DNA from: Flammeovirgaceae bacterium UBA7330
Lineage (GTDB): Bacteria; Bacteroidota; Bacteroidia; Cytophagales; Cyclobacteriaceae
Assembly (NCBI GenBank): GCA_002471275.1
Contig: DKPQ01000024.1
Span: forward strand, 1-64,000
DNA: 64,000 bases
Direction of reading: 5' to 3'
How positions within the stretch are numbered: position 1 is the stretch's first letter; every line of letters begins with the position of its first letter. The translations under genes were made by a program, and so were the position numbers. Positions 52,713-61,397 of the stretch are shown one piece after another. The notes beneath the pieces were generated by a model, which saw only the letters and a list, made by a program, of their open reading frames with translations, had not been told where the DNA came from and ran no database searches.

Positions 52713-53519
52713 CTAAAGTTCAACCGCTTTGACGACAACCCCTTCTTCATGAATCGAAAGGGCAGGTTTATGATCAAAGATGCCAAATAAGGTAGACCCT
52801 GAACCACTCATGGCGGCATATGTAGCACCTTGCTCGTAGAGCAGTTCTTTTACTTTTGACAGTAAGGGATGGTTTGGGAAAATACTGGCTTCAAAGTCGT
52901 TTTGTAATTGATCTTTCCAAACAGTTATCGATAGTTTCAATACTTCCTTTAGTTCTACAGAAGGTTTGTTAGATTTCACATTGGCGTAGGCTTCAGCAGT
53001 GCTGATGGATAACCCCGGGAAGACCAGGACGAGGTATTTCCCCTTAAGGGCAAGAGGGATAAGAGAAAGAGCGGTACCGGTTCCCGTAGCCAGGGCAGGT
53101 TGGTTGTCAATAAAAAAGGGACAATCGCTTCCGAGCTCTGCAGCAAATTCTTTTAATTGATCATTGGTGATCCTCAACTCAAACAGCTCATTGAGCATTT
53201 TTAGGGTGAACGCTGCATCTGATGAACCACCACCCAATCCGGCTCCCATGGGAATGACCTTATGCAGGTGCATGCTTACCGTCGGAATGTCATACCCTGA
53301 TTGAATGAGTTTATAAGCCTTGATACACAAATTGTCTCCACGATCATTATCGACTACCAATCCGGAATTTGTAAAGGAGAATTGCTTGGATGGAATGATC
53401 TCCAGTACATCGGTAAAGGGGACGGGATAAAGACAGCTTTCGATGTCATGGTACCCGTCCGTTCTTTTACTCAGTATGTTTAATCCAAGGTTGATCTTGG
53501 CATTTGGAAAGGATATCAT
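52713..53519 (-). CDS. ispE: 4-Diphosphocytidyl-2-C-methyl-D-erythritol kinase
   Basis: A 268-residue GHMP kinase of the non-mevalonate isoprenoid pathway that phosphorylates CDP-ME. The N-terminus reads FPNAKINLGLNILSKRTDGYHDIESCLYP. The ATP-binding loop is PMGAGLGGGSSDAAFTLKMLNE, and YAAMSGSGSTLFGIF is the C-terminal glycine-rich motif. The length is close to the family norm. It follows fabI by 11 bases on the same strand. Confidence 0.93.
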   Translation of the reverse strand: MISFPNAKINLGLNILSKRTDGYHDIESCLYPVPFTDVLEIIPSKQFSFTNSGLVVDNDRGDNLCIKAYKLIQSGYDIPTVSMHLHKVIPMGAGLGGGSSDAAFTLKMLNELFELRITNDQLKEFAAELGSDCPFFIDNQPALATGTGTALSLIPLALKGKYLVLVFPGLSISTAEAYANVKSNKPSVELKEVLKLSITVWKDQLQNDFEASIFPNHPLLSKVKELLYEQGATYAAMSGSGSTLFGIFDHKPALSIHEEGVVVKAVEL

Positions 53520-53530
53520 CCCGATTTTTC

Positions 53531-54346
53531 CTATCCTTTTTTCATCATCTCGATGACCTCTTCAGAGATCCCTGTGCTAGAGTAACCACCATCATGGAAA
53601 AGATTCTGCATGGTGACCATTCTGCTCAGATCAGAGAAAAGGAAGATGCAGTAGTTGGCACAATCGGCAGCTGTAGCATTTCCAAGTGGCGACATTTTCT
53701 GTGCAAAGTCAAAAAATGAATCAAAACCACCAATGCCCGCCCCGGCAGTGGTAGGAGTAGGGGATTGTGAAATGGTATTTACACGTACTTTCTTAGCTTT
53801 CCCAAACCTGTATCCATAACCTCTGGCAATGGATTCAAGCAAAGCTTTGGCATCTGCCATGTCTGTATAGAAGGGGAACGTTCTTTGTGCAGCTATGTAT
53901 GAAAGCCCCACGACAGAACCCCACTCATTGATGGCATCCAGCTTTTCGGCAGCAGCCATCATCTTGTGAAATGAAAGTCCGGATATGTCTAAAGATTTTT
54001 GATACCAGTCGTAGTTCAACTCACCGTAGGATCTTCCTTTCCTGATGTTGGGTGACATACCGATGGAATGAAGGACAAAATCCACTTTTCCACCCAGTAT
54101 CTCAGTCGACTTGGTGTATAGGTTTTCCAAATCTTCTGTTGAAGTAGCGTCAGCCGGGATCACTTCTGTTTCACAAGCTGCTGCCAATTCATTGATCTTT
54201 CCCATCCTCAGGGCGATAGGCGCATTGGTCAGGGTGAACTTTGCACCTTCTTCAAAAGCTCGTTGTGCTACATGCCATGCGATAGAATTTTCATCCAACG
54301 CACCGGATATGATTCCTCTTTTTCCTTTAAGTAATTGGTGAGACAT
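53531..54346 (-). CDS. fabI: Enoyl-[acyl-carrier-protein] reductase (FabI type)
   Basis: A 271-residue short-chain dehydrogenase that reduces enoyl-ACP in fatty acid synthesis. Features are the NAD-binding opening KGKRGIISGALDENSIAWHVA, LHSIGMSP, the Y...K active-site segment SYIAAQRTFPFYTDMADAKALLES, and RVNTISQSPTPTTAGAGI. A short Ser/Thr-rich variant at SPTPTT replaces the usual AGPIRT. It is the first gene before ispE. Confidence 0.9.
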   Translation of the reverse strand: MSHQLLKGKRGIISGALDENSIAWHVAQRAFEEGAKFTLTNAPIALRMGKINELAAACETEVIPADATSTEDLENLYTKSTEILGGKVDFVLHSIGMSPNIRKGRSYGELNYDWYQKSLDISGLSFHKMMAAAEKLDAINEWGSVVGLSYIAAQRTFPFYTDMADAKALLESIARGYGYRFGKAKKVRVNTISQSPTPTTAGAGIGGFDSFFDFAQKMSPLGNATAADCANYCIFLFSDLSRMVTMQNLFHDGGYSSTGISEEVIEMMKKG

Positions 54347-54411
54347 AAATCGTGTTATTTATTTTTTGTAAAAATATAGGATGACAGGCAATTCAAGGCC
54401 TATCGGTTAAC

Positions 54412-56064
54412 TTATATGCCCAGGAGTTCCCTGGAACTGTTGATGGCTACTTCCGAAGGATTGTCACCGCCAATCATTTTGGCTATTTCCATGATCCGTT
54501 CCTCCGGTTCCAGTTTCTTGATTTTGCTGACAGATTTGTCTGATGAATGATCTTTATAGACATAATAATGTGCTTCACCCCCTGCTGCAAATTGAGGAAG
54601 GTGACTGATGGCAATGACCTGGTGATTTTGCGACATGGTCTTCATCATTGAGATCATTTGTAAGGCGATTTCTCCTGATACACCGGTATCAATTTCATCG
54701 AAGATGACTGTAGGTAAGGCGGTCTTGTCTGCAATCAGGTATTTGATGGCGAAGATCAACCGGGAGAATTCACCCCCACTGGCCACATTCTTAATTTCTT
54801 TCGGGGGCACTCCTTTGTTGGCAGAAAACATCATTTCTACCTGGTCCAATCCTGTAATCGATGGCTTAGCCTCTTTTATCTCAAAGTGGATCACCCCATT
54901 CGAAATGCCCAATTTATGAATGATGGTCTCAATGGCTTTGGCCATCTCGCCACTGTGGTTTTTTCGACTGTCAGAAAGCTCTTTGCCAGCCTTTAGCATG
55001 GCTTTTTCTGATTCTTCCAGCTTCGCCCTGGATTGTTCGATTTTATCATCAAGATTCTGGAAAGACTCTAGCTGTCTGCCCAGCTTTTCACGGATTTCAA
55101 TCAGCTCTGACACAGAACTCACCTTATGCTTGGACTCCAGCCTGAAGATCAGGTCAAGCCGATCTTTTACGATTTGTGTTCGTTCCGGATCAAATTCGAT
55201 GGCCTCCTGCTCTCTTTCAATTTCGTTCCCAATGTCTCGCGCTTCAATCATGTTGCTGTAGAGTCTTTCGTAGAGTTCTTCCAGTGTGCTTGAGTACCCT
55301 TTTACGGAAGAAAGAAGCGAAATACACTGTTGAAGTTGCTGGTTGATGCTGAACTCTTCACCATCGAGCAATTGGGATACACCACTTAGGTTTGTTTTAA
55401 TTTCCTCAGCATGTTCGAGCACCTCTAATTCTTTTTCCAGTGTCTCCTTTTCCTCGGCATCCAGGGCCGCTTCTTCCAGTTCATTGAAAAGAAACTGGTT
55501 GTAGTCACTTTCTTTTTCGTTGTTCTGAGAGAAGGAGACCAGTTCGTCATATTCGTTGAGGGTGTGCGAATACGTCTCGAATTTCTGCTGGTAAGCTTTC
55601 TTAAGCCCGTCATTTCCTGCATAGAGGTCGAGTGTTTCCAACTGATACAGGTTTTGACCCAGCTGCAGGCCTTCGTGCTGTGAGTGAATATCCATCAATC
55701 GTTCACCAATCTTTTTCAGGATATCCAGGGTGACGGGCAGGTCATTGACAAAAGCCCTGGACTTACCCGATGGGCTGATCTCTCTTCGGATGATGGTTTC
55801 ATCTTCGTAGTCAAGATCTTCGGCTTCAAAAAGATCTTTCAATTGATAGTCCCTGATCAGAAAGGTACCCTCAACGATGCATTTTTCGCTTTCAGCGTAT
55901 AAAGCCTTTGTGTCTGCCCGATTTCCAAGCAGAAGTCCCACAGCACCCAGCATGATCGATTTTCCTGCTCCTGTTTCTCCGGTAATGATGTTTAAACCGG
56001 ATGCTGGATGCATTTCAAGTTTTTGAATAAGGGCGTAATTGGCTATTGAAAGAGTTTTGATCAT
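54412..56064 (-). CDS. recN: DNA repair protein RecN
   Basis: A 550-residue SMC-like ATPase acting in double-strand break repair. The Walker A motif GETGAGKSIMLGA is at residues 29-41. The long central coiled coil spans about 150-370, and the C-terminus holds the ABC signature NVASGGEFSRLIFAIKYL and the Walker B region PTVIFDEIDTGVSGEIA. The length is normal. It lies at the end of a row of genes from omega through CoaBC, DUF4835 and the 72-residue protein, with small gaps. Confidence 0.94.
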   Translation of the reverse strand: MIKTLSIANYALIQKLEMHPASGLNIITGETGAGKSIMLGAVGLLLGNRADTKALYAESEKCIVEGTFLIRDYQLKDLFEAEDLDYEDETIIRREISPSGKSRAFVNDLPVTLDILKKIGERLMDIHSQHEGLQLGQNLYQLETLDLYAGNDGLKKAYQQKFETYSHTLNEYDELVSFSQNNEKESDYNQFLFNELEEAALDAEEKETLEKELEVLEHAEEIKTNLSGVSQLLDGEEFSINQQLQQCISLLSSVKGYSSTLEELYERLYSNMIEARDIGNEIEREQEAIEFDPERTQIVKDRLDLIFRLESKHKVSSVSELIEIREKLGRQLESFQNLDDKIEQSRAKLEESEKAMLKAGKELSDSRKNHSGEMAKAIETIIHKLGISNGVIHFEIKEAKPSITGLDQVEMMFSANKGVPPKEIKNVASGGEFSRLIFAIKYLIADKTALPTVIFDEIDTGVSGEIALQMISMMKTMSQNHQVIAISHLPQFAAGGEAHYYVYKDHSSDKSVSKIKKLEPEERIMEIAKMIGGDNPSEVAINSSRELLGI

Positions 56065-56068
56065 GAAG

Positions 56069-56287
56069 TCAGGAGACTTTTACGTCGGCCCAAATTTCAT
56101 CAATTTGAGTTAAAAGTACATTCATCTTCCGCCCCATCTTGTTTTGTACTTTCAAAATATTGGCAATATGCTTTACTGGTTTCACGAAATAGACCGAACC
56201 ATCTTCGAGAATGATGCTCAACCAGACTTGATTTTTAATGCACGTATCTAACTGGTCGAAATTGACCCTTAGAAGTTTTTTGCTCAT
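56069..56287 (-). CDS. Small conserved-looking hypothetical protein
   Basis: A 72-residue cytoplasmic protein I do not recognise. It sits with gaps of four bases on each side between recN and the DUF4835 gene, which argues strongly for a real gene. It is basic and mixed alpha/beta (VWLSIILEDGSVYFVKPVKHIANIL) with no membrane segment or metal motif. It is probably part of the coaBC-recN unit. Confidence 0.65.
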   Translation of the reverse strand: MSKKLLRVNFDQLDTCIKNQVWLSIILEDGSVYFVKPVKHIANILKVQNKMGRKMNVLLTQIDEIWADVKVS

Positions 56288-56291
56288 TGGA

Positions 56292-57191
56292 TTACTCGAT
56301 TATTGACCTGAAAGTATCGCTTCTGCTTGGATCTAAGGCCGTTAAGATTTCGTATGCTTCCCGTTGTTGAGATGGATTACCCTCACTGAATATTTGGGTT
56401 ATTTCTTCTGCTTTGGCATCCAGAAAGCTGATGATCAGGATAGATCGTGGTCTGGATTGGTTGGCTGTGCGCAGCCCCTTCAAGCTGGTTAGTACACTGG
56501 CCCTGGCTTCTTCCGGCTTATCAATGAAGATGTCTAAACCTTTGATGTGGTAGCTGTAATATCCTTTGCGGACAGGCTCAAAAGTGGTGCTTAACAAGTT
56601 TTCGGTGAGCCAGTATCTGTTCCTGATGCTGTTGAATTGCTGCCACCCGGGATAACCGGATTGCTGAGCATTGATCACTACCTGGTTGGCCATCTGGAAA
56701 TACCTGGTGCCTCCCATTTCGCTGAAGGTATCATAATCCACACCAATGATCACATAAGCATAGTAGGCCAGGAGGGAAGTGATGTTGTTGAGGAAAGCGC
56801 TTTCATTGAACTGGAGAGGCTGGGACTGAAAATACTCAAACATCCAGTCCCGGTCTGCAAAGTTGAAAACGACTGTTTCATAATCCGTTCCATATACGGG
56901 CCTGGAGGAAAGAATTTGTACCGAAGCACCAAATTTCCCAAGTCCTGGCTGTGTTTCATTTGGGTCAAGGGTGAGGATAAAGTTGCAATTGATCCGTTCT
57001 TCAGGCAGATATTCATCGTCGGTCCACTTGCGATCGTTCAGAAACTGGGCAAAAGCAGTCTCCATATCAGCAAAAATGCTGCGTTCTGTGGTTTGTACCT
57101 GATCTGCATTGATGATCACCCGGCAGTTCAGCTCCTGGCAGAAGGAAGAGAAACTCACTAAAAAACCAACTATGACAAGAAATCTTTTCAT
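56292..57191 (-). CDS. DUF4835 family exported protein
   Basis: A 299-residue protein with a signal peptide (RFLVIVGFLVSFSSFCQ). The conserved DUF4835 features are CRVIINADQVQTTERSIFADMETAFAQFLNDRKW near the start and FEPVRKGYYSYHIKGLDIF later. The family is found next to CoaBC in many Bacteroidota and its function is unknown. It overlaps the coaBC stop by four bases. Confidence 0.88.
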   Translation of the reverse strand: MKRFLVIVGFLVSFSSFCQELNCRVIINADQVQTTERSIFADMETAFAQFLNDRKWTDDEYLPEERINCNFILTLDPNETQPGLGKFGASVQILSSRPVYGTDYETVVFNFADRDWMFEYFQSQPLQFNESAFLNNITSLLAYYAYVIIGVDYDTFSEMGGTRYFQMANQVVINAQQSGYPGWQQFNSIRNRYWLTENLLSTTFEPVRKGYYSYHIKGLDIFIDKPEEARASVLTSLKGLRTANQSRPRSILIISFLDAKAEEITQIFSEGNPSQQREAYEILTALDPSRSDTFRSIIE

Positions 57192-58387
57192 TGATCCATA
57201 TTTTCCAGTACATCCAGCAGGTCTTCTGCTACCTGGTCCTTACTCTTTAACTCAAAACTGATTTGATTATTATCCTTTTTAAAGATCGTTACTTTATTGG
57301 TGTCATGCGAGAAGCCGGCGCCTTCATGGTTCAGTGAGTTGAGCACGATCATATCCAGGTTTTTCTTTTTCAGTTTTGCCCGGGCATTTTCAGTCTCATT
57401 GTCTGTTTCCAAAGCAAAGCCCACCGTAACCTGACCATTTTTCTTCATTTTTCCTAATTCCAGCGCAATGTCAGGGTTAGGTACCAGGGTAAGCTCCAGG
57501 TTATCTTTTTGCTTTTTGAGCTTTGAATCAGCCTTTTCTTTAGGCCTGTAATCGACTACTGCCGCTGTGAAGATGGCGATATCTGCTGCTTCAAAGGATT
57601 TTTTTGCCGCTTCATATAGTTCCTCTGCTGAAGTGATATGCTGAATGTGGATGGCCGGGTGGTGAGGGAGGTGTTGTACAGGTCCGGAAATGAAATCAAC
57701 GGATGCTCCTCTTTGGGCACAAGCCAGTGCGATGGACCTGCCCATCTTGCCAGTGCTGTGATTGCTAATATAACGAACAGGGTCGAAGGCTTCATGTGTG
57801 GGGCCTGAAGTGATCAATACCCTTTTACCCTTTAGGGTTTCTTTTTTTTTAAAGTGATGCTGTACTGCCTCCAACAGATGCTCGGGCTCAGCCATCCTGC
57901 CTACACCATGCAGGCCACTGGCGAGTTCACCATCTTCAGCTTCAATGACGATGTTGCCATATTCTGTAAGCTTTCTGAGGTTTTCTTTGGTCGTTGGATG
58001 TTGATACATGTCCAGGTCCATGGCTGGAGAAACCATCACAGGACAGCGGGCTGATAAGTAGACTGCGGTAAGTAAATTATCCGAAAGTCCATTGGCCATC
58101 TTCGCCAGGGTGTTGGCACTAAGTGGTGCCACGATCATGAGGTCGGCCCATAGTCCCAGCTCCACGTGGTTGACCCATTCTCCCTGATCATTTTTAATAA
58201 ACCCGGAATAAACCGGATTCTTTGATAAAGTAGCAAGTGTCAGGGGGGTAATGAAATCTTTTGCGCTGGTGGTCATGACCACCTTAACCTCAGCTCCTTC
58301 TTTGATTAGTAAGCGAACAAAAAAAGCGGCTTTGTAGGCTGCTATAGAGCCACAAACCGCTAATAAGATTTTTTTTCCTGCCAACAT
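57188..58387 (-). CDS. coaBC: Bifunctional CoaBC, coenzyme A synthesis
   Basis: A 399-residue fusion of phosphopantothenoylcysteine decarboxylase (CoaC, about 1-185) and phosphopantothenoylcysteine synthetase (CoaB, about 190-399). The flavin domain has KKILLAVCGSIAAYKAA, the histidine in NHVELGLW, and CPVMVSPAMDLDMYQHP. The synthetase has RVLITSGPTHEAFDPVRYISNHSTGKMG and IFTAAVVDYRPKEK. It makes 4-phosphopantetheine in two steps. Confidence 0.95.
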   Translation of the reverse strand: MLAGKKILLAVCGSIAAYKAAFFVRLLIKEGAEVKVVMTTSAKDFITPLTLATLSKNPVYSGFIKNDQGEWVNHVELGLWADLMIVAPLSANTLAKMANGLSDNLLTAVYLSARCPVMVSPAMDLDMYQHPTTKENLRKLTEYGNIVIEAEDGELASGLHGVGRMAEPEHLLEAVQHHFKKKETLKGKRVLITSGPTHEAFDPVRYISNHSTGKMGRSIALACAQRGASVDFISGPVQHLPHHPAIHIQHITSAEELYEAAKKSFEAADIAIFTAAVVDYRPKEKADSKLKKQKDNLELTLVPNPDIALELGKMKKNGQVTVGFALETDNETENARAKLKKKNLDMIVLNSLNHEGAGFSHDTNKVTIFKKDNNQISFELKSKDQVAEDLLDVLENMDQ

Positions 58388-58397
58388 GGGCGGGCTA

Positions 58398-58715
58398 TTA
58401 AGATGCTGGTTCTTCCAGCTCTGGCGTACGGAATGTGATTTTTCCTTCCAAAAACTCCTCTACTGCAACAGTAGAAGGTTTCGGCATTCTTTCGTAGAAC
58501 TTAGAAATCTCTATCTGCTCTCTGTTTTCAAAGATTTCCTCCAGGTTGTCCACAGATGAAGCAAATTCAGCAAGTTTTGAATTCAGCTCTTCTTTCTGCT
58601 GAGCACTGATTTGTCTGGCTCTTTTAGAAATAACCACCAGGGATTCATAGATGTTACCTGTTGGTTGTGCGATTTCCTCGTTATTTCTTGTAATTAATGA
58701 CGCAATTGTTGCCAT
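58398..58715 (-). CDS. rpoZ: RNA polymerase omega subunit, Rpb6 type
   Basis: A 105-residue omega/Rpb6-like subunit of RNA polymerase. The start at 58715 gives ATIASLITRNNEEIAQPTGNIYESLVVISKRARQIS, which is the conserved part of Bacteroidota omega. The C-terminal tail is acidic and ends in EEPAS. It is cotranscribed with coaBC (10-base gap) and follows bamD by 27 bases. Confidence 0.9.
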   Translation of the reverse strand: MATIASLITRNNEEIAQPTGNIYESLVVISKRARQISAQQKEELNSKLAEFASSVDNLEEIFENREQIEISKFYERMPKPSTVAVEEFLEGKITFRTPELEEPAS

Positions 58716-58742
58716 GTGCAATCTCCTTCTTTTCTTCAGAAT

Positions 58743-59567
58743 TTAATTTTGATCTGCAAAGATAGCTAATTGTTTGATGCTATCCTCATAATATTTTTCT
58801 GCCTGGGCAATAAATTTGCTCTCAGGATAATTGTCAACCAATCTTTCATACCTGGAGATGACATCCCTAAACCTTTCTTCCTGTTTTGACCGGAAGCTGG
58901 CTGCTGCATATTCATACGCTGCCATCACCTCCAGAAAGTGGATTTCCGGTCTGTACTTGGAGTCAGGGTAGGAGTCATGAAAATTGTCGGCCGTTGTCAA
59001 TGCTGCCTGATAACCACCGAATTTAGACCTTCTAAGATTGAAAAATAGCTTGACCTTTTCATACTCTTTGGTCTCCAGTTTCACCCTCAACTCCTGGATG
59101 AGCGTATCGGCTTTTCCAGACAATTCTTCGTAAGGATATTTGTTGATGAAGTTCTGTAGCGCCGTCATAGCCTCGTAAGTACTGGTTTGATCCAGCGTGG
59201 CTTCGGGAGATTGCAGATAGAGAGAATATGCCCGCATATACTGTGCCTCCATCGCATACTCACTTCTGCCATATATTTCATAAAACGATTTGAAATAATG
59301 AGCACTTAGCAGATACTGCTTCTGGTAATAAAAGGTATAAGCATAATAGTAGTTGGCCAACTCTGCCTCTTCCGTTCCGCGAATAAGGGGGATGATCTCC
59401 TCAAAAAGAATATTGGCATGGTAGTAATCCTTCTCATTGTAATAATCGATGGCAGCCTCATACTTCAGCTTCCAGTCCGTACTCTTTTGGATCTTTCTGA
59501 ACTTACACCCACCAGCAAAAAGGAGGAATACTACTAAAAGAAAATTTAGGATGAATTTTTGACTCAT
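58743..59567 (-). CDS. bamD: Outer membrane assembly lipoprotein BamD
   Basis: A 274-residue lipoprotein of the beta-barrel assembly machine. The lipobox LLFAGGC ends at about C21. Five TPR-like helical repeats follow (for example AIDYYNEKDYYHANILFEEIIP, YAYTFYYQKQYLLSAHYFKSFYEIYG, SKYRPEIHFLEVMAAYEYA). It should bind BamA in the periplasm. It is the first gene of the rpoZ-coaBC unit. A candidate promoter lies 18 bases before its start. Confidence 0.9.
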   Translation of the reverse strand: MSQKFILNFLLVVFLLFAGGCKFRKIQKSTDWKLKYEAAIDYYNEKDYYHANILFEEIIPLIRGTEEAELANYYYAYTFYYQKQYLLSAHYFKSFYEIYGRSEYAMEAQYMRAYSLYLQSPEATLDQTSTYEAMTALQNFINKYPYEELSGKADTLIQELRVKLETKEYEKVKLFFNLRRSKFGGYQAALTTADNFHDSYPDSKYRPEIHFLEVMAAYEYAAASFRSKQEERFRDVISRYERLVDNYPESKFIAQAEKYYEDSIKQLAIFADQN

Positions 59568-59584
59568 TTTTTAAAAACTGGACG

Positions 59585-59592
59585 CAAACTTA
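59585..59592 (-). promoter_or_regulatory. Candidate -7 promoter element for bamD
   Basis: On the minus strand the sequence TAAGTTTG matches the Bacteroidota TAnnTTTG box exactly, 18 bases before the bamD start. A TTG occurs 14 bases upstream, closer than the usual 19-21, so only the -7 box is convincing. Confidence 0.4.
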
Positions 59593-59625
59593 GCTTATTG
59601 AGCTAACAACTAAAAAGTATCTAAA

Positions 59626-61350
59626 CTATTGCTTGTTCACTGGCTCTTTTTTTAACAAAATTTGTGAGGCTGCGGCTTCTTTGTTGGTCACGGGATTTTT
59701 TTGTGATTCTCTTTTTATCGGAATGGATTCGTCTTTTTTAAGCGGCAGCACCGGTTTCACCATGTCCTGCACACTGTCAATGGCATGTGGCCGTGGTAAA
59801 GAATCGAGGTAGGGAGCCACTTCAAAAAGGGTAGGCCTTTCTTCGATTCGCCAGTTGAACCCATCCAACTTTTGAATTTCAGGCGTGAACTCATGGGGAG
59901 GGATAAACTGAGCGTCAGGGTTGTTGTAGGCCGAAAAGTTGATCAGTTTTTTATCTCTGAATCGCATGCGCATCTTGCTTGTGAAAAGTTTATTCAATCC
60001 CATGATCGTTGAGTCTCCCTCTTCCAGGGCGTAATAAAGTAATTCCCCATTACCATCCACATCGATGGTTTTGATCTGGTTCAATTCAAAGTTTGCAATC
60101 ATGTCCCTACCCTTGATTTGGTTGAAGTTGGCGATGGTGTCTTCCTGGGTCATAAACGAGTTGGCAATCATATGCATGGTCTTTATTTCGTTGCCGGAAA
60201 CCTCCAGAAAGATGGTATCTGCTTCTATCTGGTTTTTTTCGTTCCACATGACAGGATCATGGTAAAAATAGATGATGGAGTCTGCCAGAAAATAAGAAAC
60301 GGAATCAGCGATACCCTGTAGTCCTTCCTTAAACATTTTCACATCATGGTAGGCCAAAATTCTCTTCAAAGAATCATATTCACTCTCTATTGAAACCAGT
60401 GTATCAGCCGAGACATAAAAGGTATCTGCCACAACTTTGAAAGTATCGGGTGCGATAAAAAGGGTATCCTGGCTAAGTATCCTTTTCATCAGCGGGTGAC
60501 CAAATACCTTGCTTAGGCCATTTTTTTTGTCGTAGAATCCCTCATCTCCGGTGATGATGATGTCTTTTTCTTTGGCGATCAGCCTTACATTGCCAATGGC
60601 CTTGTAGTATTTTCTTAGGTCATCAAAAAAGAGCTCATCCCCGATCAGCGTATAGTCCCGGGTCTCGATATTCCCCTCTACAAACTGGCTTTGATCTGAT
60701 ACCGTTTTGAATTCGCTGGCCTGAGAAAAGAGTATGGTGCCATCATCCGTGGTGACTTCTGTGGGACCATACGTATAGGCTATTTTGGTGATGGTATTGT
60801 ACCGAAGTGTATCTGCTTCCAACACGTAGCTAGGGGCTGTGAGTACTACCTCATTCCAAAAGAGAGCATAGTTCTGTTGTGCATAGAAATACCCGATCTC
60901 ACTGGTCAACGTATTGGTAGTATCCACCAGCTTACCATTGTTGAAGTAGTTGGCTACTTCTGTCTCCAGGTCGTAATCAAGAAAATCAGTGAATAACTGT
61001 CGCTCCCCTCTGGTATAGACCACATTGTCCCGAAGTCTCGCTTTTCTTTCATTGCCATCATAAAGCAGTCTCCTGGATGTGATGGTCACAGAGTCATCCA
61101 CAATTCTTACCCTGCCATAGGCTTCCATTACATTCCGGGCAGGGTAAAAAAATGAACTATCACAATATACCGTAGTGGTCTTTTGTTCAAAAACCACATT
61201 GTTTTTTAGTTTCCTGTAGCTCTCACCATCCTTCTTGGCAAAAAAGAGTGAATCAGCCCGATACTGGATTTTTCTCTTTTGCTGAGAGATAGCCTGATCA
61301 GTGACTCCTATGAGAAATAGAAATAATATCGAATATTGCAGTATCTTCAT
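59626..61350 (-). CDS. OstA/LptA-like LPS transport protein
   Basis: A 574-residue periplasmic protein of the OstA-like family, larger than E. coli LptA because the beta-jellyroll is extended. A signal peptide (KILQYSILFLFLIGVTDQAIS) precedes repeats such as RIVDDSVTITSRRLLYDGNERKARL, EKDIIITGDEGFYDKKNGLSKV and NEIKTMHMIANSFMTQEDT. The last 60 residues are proline/lysine-rich. It should bridge LPS across the periplasm together with the LptF/G permease at 37548. It is divergent from tilS; a TAnnTTTG box (61361-61368, minus) lies 10 bases before its start. Confidence 0.85.
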   Translation of the reverse strand: MKILQYSILFLFLIGVTDQAISQQKRKIQYRADSLFFAKKDGESYRKLKNNVVFEQKTTTVYCDSSFFYPARNVMEAYGRVRIVDDSVTITSRRLLYDGNERKARLRDNVVYTRGERQLFTDFLDYDLETEVANYFNNGKLVDTTNTLTSEIGYFYAQQNYALFWNEVVLTAPSYVLEADTLRYNTITKIAYTYGPTEVTTDDGTILFSQASEFKTVSDQSQFVEGNIETRDYTLIGDELFFDDLRKYYKAIGNVRLIAKEKDIIITGDEGFYDKKNGLSKVFGHPLMKRILSQDTLFIAPDTFKVVADTFYVSADTLVSIESEYDSLKRILAYHDVKMFKEGLQGIADSVSYFLADSIIYFYHDPVMWNEKNQIEADTIFLEVSGNEIKTMHMIANSFMTQEDTIANFNQIKGRDMIANFELNQIKTIDVDGNGELLYYALEEGDSTIMGLNKLFTSKMRMRFRDKKLINFSAYNNPDAQFIPPHEFTPEIQKLDGFNWRIEERPTLFEVAPYLDSLPRPHAIDSVQDMVKPVLPLKKDESIPIKRESQKNPVTNKEAAASQILLKKEPVNKQ

Positions 61351-61397
61351 TTCGGGATTGCAAAGCTATAAGACAAACGCAATATAAGGTGGTTAGT